Below, in pieces: positions 1-11,900 of a stretch of 64,000 nt of DNA; within the stretch, counting starts at the first letter, position 1, and the number at the start of each line of letters is the position of its first letter. The notes beneath the pieces were generated by a model that was not told the DNA's origin, ran no database searches, and saw nothing but the letters and a program-made list of their open reading frames with translations. Made by a program: the position numbers and the translations under genes. Origin of the DNA: Paraspadella gotoi (taxonomy: Eukaryota; Chaetognatha); assembly GCA_051294375.1 (NCBI GenBank), contig CM119271.1, forward strand, positions 10,543,376-10,607,375, given 5' to 3'.

Positions 1-189
1 ACACAAACGAAGGAATGAACAAATGAACAAATGGTTATAAAATTTTAAAACTAATCAATGACGCGAATTCCCTTTCGAAATATGCCCGTTACGACTGAAC
101 TTCCATCTCTCCTTCACTGAACTGAACTGAACTGATCTCTCTCTCTCTCTTTTTTCTCTCTCCTCTTCTTTCTCTCTTTCTCTCTTATT

Positions 190-233
<44 letters not shown>

Positions 234-1946
234 TAATTTCTTTCTCTCTTCTTTCTTTGCTTTTTATTTCTTTTCTTTTCTTCTTTTTCTTTTCCTGCTT
301 TTCTTTTCTTTTCTTTTTCGTTTTCTTCTATTTTTTTCCTTTTCTTTTCTTTATTTTTCTTTCTTTTCTTTCTTCTTTTCTTTTCTTTTCTTTTCTTTCG
401 TTTTATTCTCTTTTTTTCCCTCTTCTTTTCTTTTCTACTTTTCTTATTCTTGCCTTCTTTTACCTTCATCTTTCCCGCATTCCATTCGTCAACTCTCACC
501 GTCGTCATGGTGTACCAACGCCGTTTCCTCCTCCTCCACCTCCTTTCCTCCGCTTCACCTCCTCATCTGGACTTTCTCCGCCTCCCGCTTTTTCCAGCTG
601 CCATCAGTCCTTTTTCCGCCTTTTGTCTTTATTTGCGTTCTCCTGGTCCGTTTTATGGAGACCGACGGCAAGCATCGACTTCGGATTTGCATCCGATGTT
701 TCGTGGTTGTTGTTGTGTGATCGTCGTCGCTGTTGTTCGTCGTCGTCGTTATCGTCATCATGTATCGACAATCGATATCTTCGTTTTGCCTTGTAGTAGA
801 CGTCTTTAAATCAATCAATCAATCAAATCACACAACTTGCAATCATATCCAATCAAATCAATTAAGCCATATCAATTAGATGAGTCTACGTCAATCAATC
901 AATTCATCGATAACCAGACGAGAAGGCGCATGAATTAACACATGAATAATATCAACGAAAAAACAAATAATTCAGATACATCAATGCATCAATCGGTTTT
1001 ATCAATTTTTTTCGATATTTATTGATGTGATTAATCACATGTCCTTCGATTTTCATTGACGTAGCGTTTTGCGCATTTATAAATTCACGGCCCCGTCGAA
1101 ATAAACAAATAATGAACCACAAAGGAAGGACATGAACCAAATGATACAAATGGCTTAATTAAAATTTTTAAAACTAATCAATGACGCGAATCTCCTTTTC
1201 GAAATGCCACCTTGACGAGCTGAACTTCATCTTCCTTTCACTACTGAACTGAACTGCGAACTGAACTGAACTGAAACCATCTCCTTGAACTGAACTTGAA
1301 CTGAACATTGAACTGAACTTACCACCCCTTCACTGATCCTGAACTCTGATCTAACTGATGAACTAGTTCAATATCTACTGACTGAACTGAACTGAACTTC
1401 CATCTTTCATCTAACCCTATACTAGTCTGACTTCTTCATCACGACTGACTGAAAACGACTGATGATCTGACTGAACTATCCATCTCTTCCTTCNNNNNNN
1501 NNNNNNNNNNNNNNNNNNCTGAACTGAACTGAACTGAACTTCCATCTCTCCTTCACTGAACCGAACTGAACTGACTGACTGAACTTCCATCTCTCCTTCA
1601 CTGAACTGAACTGAACTGAACTTCCATCTCTCCTTCACCCGATAGGAGAGAGAGAATAGATAATTGAAAATAATTTTTTAAATTCAAAAAAAAAGATTTT
1701 CTCGTAAAAACCTTCGACGTCGTCTGAGTCGATGAATCAGAAAATTAAAAAAAAAAAAGACCGACGCGCGACGCGGGACTTTTAATGTTCATGCGCATCT
1801 ATTTTTGAAGTGAATTTCGGTTTCTCTATTTGTTTTCTGTTTTCTTTTCTGTTTTTTTAAAGTCATGATGAGATTTTTTTTTATATTCGTTTACTACGGA
1901 CAAATGAATATCTCCAATTACTGTATTGACGAATTCGCTGATAATT

Positions 1947-2023
<77 letters not shown>

Positions 2024-2034
2024 CTCTCCCTCAG
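1..2034. repeat. Repeat-rich region without a recognised gene
   Basis: It holds a long pyrimidine tract (about 136-470), AATC-rich tandem sequence (about 805-960), and ACTGA/CTGAA pentanucleotide repeats grading into a roughly 37-bp satellite unit (1240-1640), with an N-gap at 1494-1518. The first 130 bases resemble 1150-1250, so a unit of about 1.1 kb appears duplicated. Open frames here are low-complexity (Phe/Leu/Ser or Lys/Arg runs). A somewhat more complex stretch at 490-760 is open in two frames but matches nothing I recognise. The missing 5' exons of the GAS2-like gene could lie here or upstream of the window. Confidence 0.7.
1951..2030 (+). repeat. (CT)n microsatellite forming the polypyrimidine tract of a splice acceptor
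   Basis: About 40 CT units run almost directly into the acceptor TCAG at 2031-2034, which precedes the first visible exon of the GAS2-like gene. The repeat therefore sits where the polypyrimidine tract of that intron must be. Confidence 0.75.
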
Positions 2035-4881
2035 TTCGACCGACCGACCCCACCAACGCGGCCCCCAAACCTACCCCCTCCCAAGCCGACAAATCCCTCT
2101 TTCCTTCGACCAACGCCGCGTCCTGCCATTTTCAACAACAACGACAACGACAACAACGCCGACTCCCTCTCGATCGTCTCCTCCAGTTCCTCGCGTCTCC
2201 ACGGCCACGCCCACTTTTACGGAGACGACGACGCGATCCGATTCTCCCTCTCTTCCTCCTCTTTTTCCTCCTCCTCCTCCTCCTCCTCCACCTCCTTCCC
2301 TCCCTCATCTTCAAACCGGCGCCATCTCCGAAACGCCTCCACCGACGCCGCAGCGCCGATTATCCTCGACGCCGTCGACGCCGCTGACGCCGCGAGAGGC
2401 GCCGTTCTTTTCGTCGTCGTCGTCGCCGTTTCGTCCTCGTTGTCCCGGCGTCGTTTCGTTTCGCGCCAACGTGAGGCCGCAGTCTTTTCAAGTGAGTTTG
2501 AAGAAAGTGAGGGAGAAATAAAAAGTAAAAGGTAAGTTAAAAAGATTATAAAAATTTACTCGTTTCACAATTTCAAAGTTTTTTTTTTTACATTTTAAAA
2601 TATTGAATATCTTTGTGGTTTTTTTTTTTTTATTTTTTTTATTTCATCTTTTGTAATTATATTAATTAATTATATAAAAGTTACAAGATTCCTAGTTTTA
2701 CCGTATTTTAACAGTTCTTTAGATTTAAAAGTATAGTTCAATATTTTATGTATTAAACCTTGTTTATTAAAAAAGAATATTATAGACTACAAAAATGAGA
2801 CTATTTTGTCTGTGTTGTCTATTTTCGCCACGCGTCTTCATTACTTTAATCGCCAAGTTTTTTTTTCGTATTAAAGTTGTAGTTTAATTTTTGTTTTAAA
2901 GGTTATTTTTTTATTGTTTGTGGTTGTGATTTTTTTTTTTTAAAACTTGTCAACCGCCAATTAAGTTTGACAATTAAATTAAGTTTGAACATGGTTAGTC
3001 ATAACCAGCTTTTTTTAACTATTGAAATTTATAAAAGGGGGACTGCATATTTGTGGGTCCGTTCAAGAACTATTACGAAATTTAGAATTTTTCGAGGATA
3101 TTTAAAACTGTATTATTTGTGAAAAAAAACCAATACTTTACAATTATTTCTACATTCGACAACTTTTTCTTTCCCTCATTTATCCCTTTCTCAGGCTCGC
3201 GACAACGTTTCCAACTTCATCTGGTGGTGCAGACATCAGATCAAAATCCGCGAGGCGCTTCTCTTCGAAACTGAAGATTTGGTTTTGCAGAAAAACGAAA
3301 AAAACGTGATTCTTTGTCTCATGGAGGTGAGATTGGATTTTTTGAATTAAAAGATTGAAAGATTAAAAGATTATTAATTATTAATTATTAATTAAAAGAT
3401 TAATAGATTGGATTTTTGAATTAAAAGATCGAGCGTTTTACAATCAATTTTTATCTCGTTCTATATTTGAACAAATACACTTGTATAAACTTTTAATCTT
3501 TGAATGATTGAATTATTATATAAATTTACCATTTCAGTAAACCGCTGTATTATTTGCTAATGTTTAGTCTGGGCACTTGTAAATAACTGAAAAATAAAAA
3601 GGGTTCGTCATTTAGGGCTTATTTCATACGGCTTGGTTAATGGGTATATTTTACATTAGAGTTTACTGACATCTCTAAGGGAACAAGTTTCATGGAACAA
3701 AGAAAGTTACAAGTGCAAAAAAAAACAAACAAAAAAACAACATTAAAGTATTAAATAAAACCGCGAACCTTGAACCAACATAAATTTTAATGACCTAGTC
3801 GGGCCAGTCGCTCCAATCTCTTATCTATTAAAAAAACATAACAACCCGGGATAAGAACATTTTTTTTTCTTTGTCAAAAAGTAAATCCTTACTCCCTTCA
3901 TTCTTTGTTAGTTGCGCCACGAGAAATCCCAAAACGTAAGATGCTCATAAATTGGTCGGTCCCTTGATCTGTACCATATACCATCATACCATAATTGCTA
4001 ACTAGATCGGTCCATCCAATGTATTGGGCCGCAGCGACTTTCCTTTCACATGTATTTCTTTGTGATCACATGACTACATGAGTCCAAAATTTATGTATAA
4101 CAAACGTCTTTATATTGTATTTGTATTTATCGGAATTCCGTCTTTCATTCTTTATTATTTTAGAATTTCCTGAAGGCGGCGCGAGCAGTCACTTAGATTT
4201 GAGGTTTTTTTCTGTTTTAACAAATGAGCAACCAACTATAGGAGAGTTATGAGCATTTTTAACGACGGACAGACATACTAACCGACCGACCGATTTATAT
4301 CGATATGAAACATAAAACATTTGTCTATGATTTCATACTTGAATGTGTGCAACATTTTGAAATAGCCGTTCCATATTTTTCTCGTTGACAAACTTCGAAA
4401 AAAAGAGAGAGACAGACGCTTAAATCAACAAAAGTTTTTCCCCTTTCACGACTCTCTCTCTCTCCCTNNNNNNNNNNCTCTCTCTCTCTCGTTTTAAAAT
4501 CACGTTCCCGAAAGAAAAAAACTTTCGCTGTTCAAACTTTGAGAGAAAAATGCACACTTTGCGCGGTTGTTAAGGTGTCCGAGGCACGGCTAGGGCGTTT
4601 ACTGTGTGTTTAATAGGTTTTTTCCTTTTCTAAACTTTGTTGTTTTACTACTCTCCTTAATAATTGTCGATCGATGAATAGTTGAGGAAGGTACTCATTA
4701 ATCAATTACCCGGTGAAACTCCCGAATCTTCACTCGAGTTAATTAAGGAAGTTCAAAATTATATATATTTTTTTCAGCAGTTAAATACGATTATCAAACA
4801 TTTCTAATTCTAATATTCCATTTCCATTTTTCGAATTTTATTTACTTTCAGTTTCTCTTTAGTTTGGACTTATTCAATTAT

Positions 4882-4921
<40 letters not shown>

Positions 4922-7900
4922 AAAACCCTCACTTTTTCCCCTCTTCAACTCACTTTTCCAACCTTTCTTTAACTCACCCTCCCAATCCTTCCCCCCTCCC
5001 CCCCACAAGGTGGCGCGGCGCGGCGCCAAATTCGGCGTCACGGCGCCGCAACTCGTCCGCCTCGAGGAAGAGATCGACCGGGAGATCCTGGAGGACGTGA
5101 CGACGCCTTGGGAGGAAGAGGAAGAGGAAGAAGAGGAAAAGGCCGTTAGCGTCAAGTCGGAAGAGGAAGAGCGGGACGAGGAAGAGGAGAGGAGAAGACT
5201 GGAAAAAATGTCTTTGGATCAATTGGTAAGTTTAACTAATGAGTATTAAGTATTAAGTATTATATTTTATGTATTAAGTATTAGGAATTAGGTATTAGCA
5301 TTAGTTATTAAGACAAATCATTACTTTATCTCATAGTATCAAAGTCACGATTATTATTAGAAATTCAAATTGAATGGTTTTAACCGGGCGGAGAACCGAA
5401 AGATTGATCAACGTCCTTGTATAAAAACTTTCTTTATTTTTGTATTCCTCAATCTTTGCTCAAGAACTAGTGCAATGCCTACGGCAGCCTCACTTAATTA
5501 AAAGCATTTTCAAACCCTAAGAAATTCAAATAATAAGCAAAATCTAAAAATAAACTCGTTGTTTGCAAAAAAAAAAAGTAAAAAAAAAAAACTAGGTCGA
5601 AAAAATATCTCGCGGGAAAATTGAAGAGAAAGATTCTTTGTGAAACTGAAATCCTTCACAGTTGGAAACTTGACTTGTGAAAGTTAAAGGAAAAGTTTTT
5701 GAGGAAAAACAATTCTTGTTGTATTTATAAAAAAGAAAGATAAAAAGAAATGTCGGTTGTATACATAATATGTATTACATATCTTGTAAGAGAGCTAATT
5801 GGTCCTAAAATAACAGTAAACTTAGCTCTAGTAGTTAAGTTATAAGTTATAAGTTCCTTCCTTATGATCTTATTATAATTAATTTCATGGTGAGATTGAT
5901 AATAAGGGGACGGAGTTGAAAGCTAGGTATGTCATGGCCGATGATGTTGCGTCTTTAATAATATTGATAAAAAGTGTCATTCTATCGAAGGCATGAAATT
6001 GGGAATACCAATATAAAAATTACCCATTCATTTAATAAATAAGCTATCGTTCCCCTTTCTTTGGACAGGTTATATTATTCGGAGGAACAAAAGTAAAACA
6101 AACACGATCTTGCAATTTTTTTACACCTCGTGTATTTTAAAAGTCATGTTTATATGTTTTTTTGTATATGTTTATTCCAACTTTTGCGCGAGATAAGTAG
6201 AGGCTTCAACTAACGACTCACCCTCTCCTCACCAAATTTGGATGAATTCCAAACATCTTCCCCAAACATCTTCTCCCAATAAACTTTCCTCCCAACAGAA
6301 GTTTAAAAAAAAACATGAGTTCTAAGTTTCTAACATCGTTGGCAACTTTGCGAGCGATGTTGTCGTCTCCGCTGTCGTTGTCGTCGTCGTCGTCGTCGTC
6401 GTCGTCGTCCACTTGGATTTATTTCAAACCACCTAATTTTCTCCCTCGCATTTAAAAATCCCGGAAACCCAATGTAAATCCTTCCGTTTGAAAAAAAAAA
6501 ACCCAAATTTTTAAAATTCCAATGATCTCTTTTTTCCTAAAAAAAAAGTTGATCACTTTTTGATACTAATTAGAAAAAAAATTAACTCGATTATATAATT
6601 ATAAAATACTATTTCTATTAGATTTTTTTAATGCTTTTTTAAAGTTCTTTGGGAAAGTGAAAATAAAAAATAAATTTACTCGTATTTGAAAGGTTTAAAA
6701 AAAATTTTAAATACATTTCATAATTTTTAAAGTTAATTTAGAAAAAAAACTGTAACTAGAAAAAAAACTTTATTATCTTTTTTGTGTAGACCAAAGGTTC
6801 AGAAACGTATTCCGGGACATCTTATAGGAGGGCATATTGCCTCAATTTCACTGGTCAACAAATCCAATCAAAAACTCCATATATTCCCCTTTTTTTCATT
6901 CCCCGCGCGCATTTTCAAAAGATTTTCCTCATTAAAATCCAGTCGATCTCCCACTAAGACCACGAGACCCCCAACCTCCGATTCTCCGCGTCCAAGTTCC
7001 CCATTCCATTGTCTCCCCAACTTAACTTAACTTAAACCCATCGATTCCTCTCACCAACGACGCGTGTGAGTCCCACCGCTTTTTTTCGTCGTCGTCGTCG
7101 TCGTCCCGATCGCTTTCGCGTCACGTCCGGAGTTTCGATACTGTCAGCGTGATCGAGCTTTCACAGCAGCACGCGCAGCCAACCGCGAGACACGGTGGGA
7201 CGTCTGGGTCGCGATCGTCACCTACGAGGAAAATGGGCGAGGGGGGGTTGTGAATGGTGCGTGCGTGGGCTGTCTGCGAAGGACATGCCCGATCGGGTGA
7301 GACTCGGCCCAGAATGGCCCGGACTGATTTTGAGTAAAGGGTAATGTTTTCTCACCGCCCCCCTCTTTTTTCTAATCAGGAGAAAAAGATCTCTTCTCTC
7401 TCTCTCCCGCTTTACTTTTAAGAATCAATTTCTCCCGCGTTCACTCTTTAGTTAGATCGGGAGAAAAAAAACTAGTGGGTGGTCAATGACTGGTCATATC
7501 GATTCGCTGGTCGGTATCTCCCCGCAAAAAAAAAAATGCTGCAGTGAGAAACGGTGTTAGTATCGATGACCACTCTCCCCGGGGGACTTCGATATCAAAG
7601 TCGGCGAATGGGACCGACTATCGGCGATTGAGATCGCTCGCTAAAGAATCCACTCTCTGACTCTCTGTCGCTTTCTAATCGCTCTCTTTGTTTTTTAAGA
7701 AAGCGAAATAAAGTAGTTGGTATAATTTTGGATCATGCGGGAGATTTATAAAGACAGACAAAGGTCGTTGTTTTTTCTGTCACTTACGTATCACTCATTA
7801 ATCAGCAAGAATGAATTTTTGAGTTGATTGTAATTTACCGATTCGTTTACCTCTCCAATGCCAATGGACTCACTTTCGTCAAAATTTAAGTAAATATATG

Positions 7901-8888
7901 AGGAATTTGTATAAATCATTAGTGAGTTAATGTTTTCCTTGGAAGAAATTTACGACAATCAATGTTATAAAAAGACTTTATCATTGTGGTTATAGAATTT
8001 CAAAGCGTTTTCACTATGTTAAAGATTTAAAGATCTTCAATATAATTATATTGAAGAGACAGTAATTATTGTTATGTGTTAGTGACAGAACCGTTCAATA
8101 TAAGCAGTCCCTGAGCTTGGGATCATGCAGTAACACCGTGTTACAGGCGGATTAAGTGCCCCGTCCCTCTTAACTGCTAGGCGACCATCGAGCTAGAACC
8201 CCGGACCTTTGGTTGTGGCGAACTGACTGTCTGCCGCACCAATGGCTGCTTGATGACATGGTTGGGATTTTACCATCCAATAATCATCCCCCCTGCCGTA
8301 GGAAAGTCTGTTATAGTCTCTATGCAGTGATTTGCTTGCTTGGTGGAAAGTTGTCACAAGTTGAATGCGCATGGTCGATTGCGTGGCGTGAAAGTGCATC
8401 GTGAGTTGAGGAGCATGTCGCTCTGAAAGTTTGTTGTTGCTGCTGTTGTGTTCAGATAAGTCAGCTCAAATGAAGAGACAGTAATTATTTTGTTTATGCA
8501 GAAGTCAATAAGCATCCCTGTGCTTGGTCAGCTGTACACATGTTAAGGAGTTAAGCGCCCCGTCCTGCTTAATGCAGGCGCCACGGGGATACCGGACTTG
8601 TCGATATGGGTCATCATGACTTAGCCTCCGGACCAATGGCGGTACGAGAAACGATGGTGGATTTTAGTCCACCATAATATCTAGTAAAGTTGTAAACTTT
8701 TAGTAGATTCTAAAGTCGGAAACAATCCGGATGCCGGATGCCGGATGCCGGATTCCGGATGTTAGGGTTGATTAATCATAAACCTAAGATTCCCAGTCCC
8801 CACTCCCTTTACGGAAATTCCGATTTTTCGGGCCCAATAAAAGTCCATTTCGGACAAAAGATATTCATATTTTCCCCCTAGAAAAGTC

Positions 8889-8942
<54 letters not shown>

Positions 8943-11900
8943 CGAGAGCGCTATGATAGGCCCCCATTAGCCTCGGCGCCGGATAGTCTGCCCGGCCCTC
9001 CGGCCTTTATTCTACCTTAGATGAGGTCTCTCTCTCTCTATCTCATTTTCTCCTTTCCTGACCAAAAATGGTTTTTCTTTCTTTTTAACTTTTTTACCCT
9101 TTTGTTTTGTTTTCTCGCCTTTCTTTTTTCTGAGATCTATTCTCTTTTGTTTTCTTCCGCGACCTTTCCGTTGTTCCGCGCGAGGAGGGGGCGGAGGGAG
9201 GGGGGCGTTGGGAGGAGGGCGGAGGCAGGGTGATGAAGTTGACGGGATTTTCTTTCCTAAATCTTTTTCGATTAATCTCGTTTCTTCGCCTCACAGAAAT
9301 AAAAANNNNNNNNNNNNNNNNNNNNNNNNNNNNNNNNNNNNNNNNNNNNNNNNNNNNNNNNNNNNNNNNNNNNNNNNNNNNNNNNNNNNNNNNNNNNNNN
9401 NNNNNNNNNNNNNNNNNNNNNNNNNNNNNNNNNNNNNNNNNNNNNNNNNNNNNNNNNNNNNNNNNNNNNNNNNNNNNNNNNNNNNNNNNNNNNNNNNTTC
9501 TTTTGTTTATTTGTAACTCGGAGGGGAATATATATATCTTCTATTGTCTTTAAATTCATTTATTTTTGAAAGTAGAACATGATTTAGTTTTCGATTTTTA
9601 GTAATAAAAAAGGATTTATAAATCATTATATGTTTCTGAGTGAATGTAAACTATTTATTTAGATCCTGTGAGACGTAAGAAACTGTGAGGATTGACGAGT
9701 CACCCCGAAAGTTTGGATCTTTTGTCGTCTACTGTTTCACACGAGAGAAAGGATTGAGAGTCTGATTTTGCGAAAAGTCCTTTGGATAAATAATAGTTTG
9801 ATTCGCCATTGACCACTGACCGACCGATGACCAGTGACTCAACAAAATCGGGTTTAATCCCCCCCCAAAAAAACCCCATAAATTTTCTGACTACAAAATT
9901 TACTCGTTTGCGAAAGTAACATTTGAGATCAGCGGACCAAACGACATTCTAATTTTCTATATCTTAGTTTTAATTTGTATTTAAATAAAGATACTCAATT
10001 TATCTTTCTGGTTTAACTAGTTTAAGCCTAATCCAATCCCCACGAAGCCCAACTGATCCCTCCGAACCCAATTAACCCTCTCCCCTCGCCCCCGCCCCCC
10101 TCTCTCCAAACTCCAAACATGAAAGGTTCGTAAGGAGCTTCGCCGCTGCTCCTGCCCCAACCAGTTCCTGCTCATCAAGAGAGGCAAAGGAAAATATCAA
10201 GTGGCCGACGATCAGGGGCCCATCATCTTTGTTAGGGTAAGTTAGGCCTGTGGGTCGAGAGTGTGTATTTATCTCAGTTTCTTTCTCTCTCTCTCTCTCT
10301 TTTTCTCTTTTTCTCTCTCTGTCTCTCTTTTTCTCTCTCTCTCTCTCTCTTTTTCTCTCTCTCTCTCTTTTCTCTCTCTCTCTTTTTCTCTCTCTCTTTT
10401 TCTCTCTTTCTATCTCTCTCTCTCCTTCTCCTCTCTCTCTCTCTTCTCTCTCTCTCTTCTCTGTCTCTTTTTTTTTTTTTATCTCTTTCTCTTCTCTCTC
10501 TCTCTTTTATCTTTTTCTCTCTTTTTCTCTCTCTTCTCTCTCTCTCTCTTACTTACTTAAAACTCCCCTTTCCCCCATTCTCAGGTTCTCCGCAGTCACA
10601 CTATGGTCCGCGTGGGCGGAGGTTGGGACACTTTGGAGAATTACTTGGACAAGCACGACCCTTGCAGATGCGCGGTGGAAGGGCGGTCGTCGCGCGTGGC
10701 GTCGTTAACGTCCGGTGAGCGAGAAACAAAATCACCATCACGAAAAGAGGCTAACAAAATTAGTCCAAAGAATCATTTTTAAAAAATAAAAAAATATTAT
10801 GTACATTTTTAAGAAATAAATCTATTCATGAAAAAGTAAGGCAAGATATATAAGTAAACCAAATCAAAAAAATTTGAAATTAAGTTGATTGCTACAATAT
10901 GCAAATGAGACCTTCTTTACAACAACATTGAAAAAATGTGTCAAAAACTCACCTAACGACTCATATGAAATCTCATAATTAAGCATTGGGCACAGGAGTA
11001 GGCTGCCCCTAGCTCAAAAATTAAAATTAACAACTATAACGAGAACGATTAAATTAAATTAAATTATAAAAAAACAAGAACATTTTAAATGGGATGTATA
11101 GAGTAACAATAACCTAAAAAAACATAATCATCAAAAATATAACAATTCTCCCGCCTTCCATTTTAACTTTTAAGATCCCTATCCCACGGTTGTAAAAAAC
11201 GCAAGTAACCTCCCGCCCGCGCCATATACGTCCCGCCAGATTATCCTTTTTTGTTTGCCTCGCTCGCGAATTCGCGTCGTTTCGCTCGACAGAGTAAAAA
11301 AATTCCGGGGGTGCCTGGAAGTAGAGAAGGGGAAAAGATAGGGATGTAGAAGGGAGGTAAGAGAAATTTGTGGGAGAGAGAAAAAGAGGTTAGAAAAGTG
11401 TGAAAGAATTTCGGGCGGCAAAAAAGGGATAAGAAAGACGAACGGACCGACGGATCGATNNNNNNNNNNNNNNNNNNNNNNNNNNNNNNNNNNNNNNNNN
11501 NNNNNNNNNNNNNNNNNNNNNNNNNNNNNNNNNNNNNNNNNNNNNNNNNNNNNNNNNNNNNNNNNNNNNNNNNNNNNNNNNNNNNNNNNNNNNNNNNNNN
11601 NNNNNNNNNNNNNNNNNNNNNNNNNNNNNNNNNNNNNNNNNNNNNNNNNNNNNNNNNNNNNNNNNNNNNNNNNNNNNNNNNNNNNNNNNNNNNNNNNNNN
11701 NNNNNNGAGAGAGAGAGAGAGAGCACGAGACTATAAAAGGAGAAAATGGGTTCGGTCTTTTCAGTCAAAATCCTTTTCCCCGAATTCGTCTTGATTTTTC
11801 TTCCAATTCTCCGATATCCATTTTCCCAATTCATCCATTTTCCCAAATTCATCCATTTTCCGAATTTCTCCATTTTTCCCCATTTTTTCCATTTTTTTGT

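Larger units (their letters stand above)
5226..10125 (+). other. Large GAS2-like intron with repeats and a GC-rich island
   Basis: It contains a partial R2 repeat (about 5992-6070), a GC-rich CpG-containing island (about 6890-7650), two tandem R1 repeat copies (8056-8690), a short CCGGATG tandem repeat (about 8725-8760), a GA microsatellite (about 8890-8936) and a 192-N gap (9306-9497). No exon was recognised in it, and the flanking exons join in phase (SLDQL to VRKELRRC). Confidence 0.6.

Noticed and set aside
257-796. Open frames of Phe/Leu/Ser or Lys/Arg/Glu in pyrimidine tracts (also 10250-10718, 15592-16078, 32024-32368)
   Set aside because: They are translations of CT, TTTC or GAAA microsatellites with no non-repetitive coding part.
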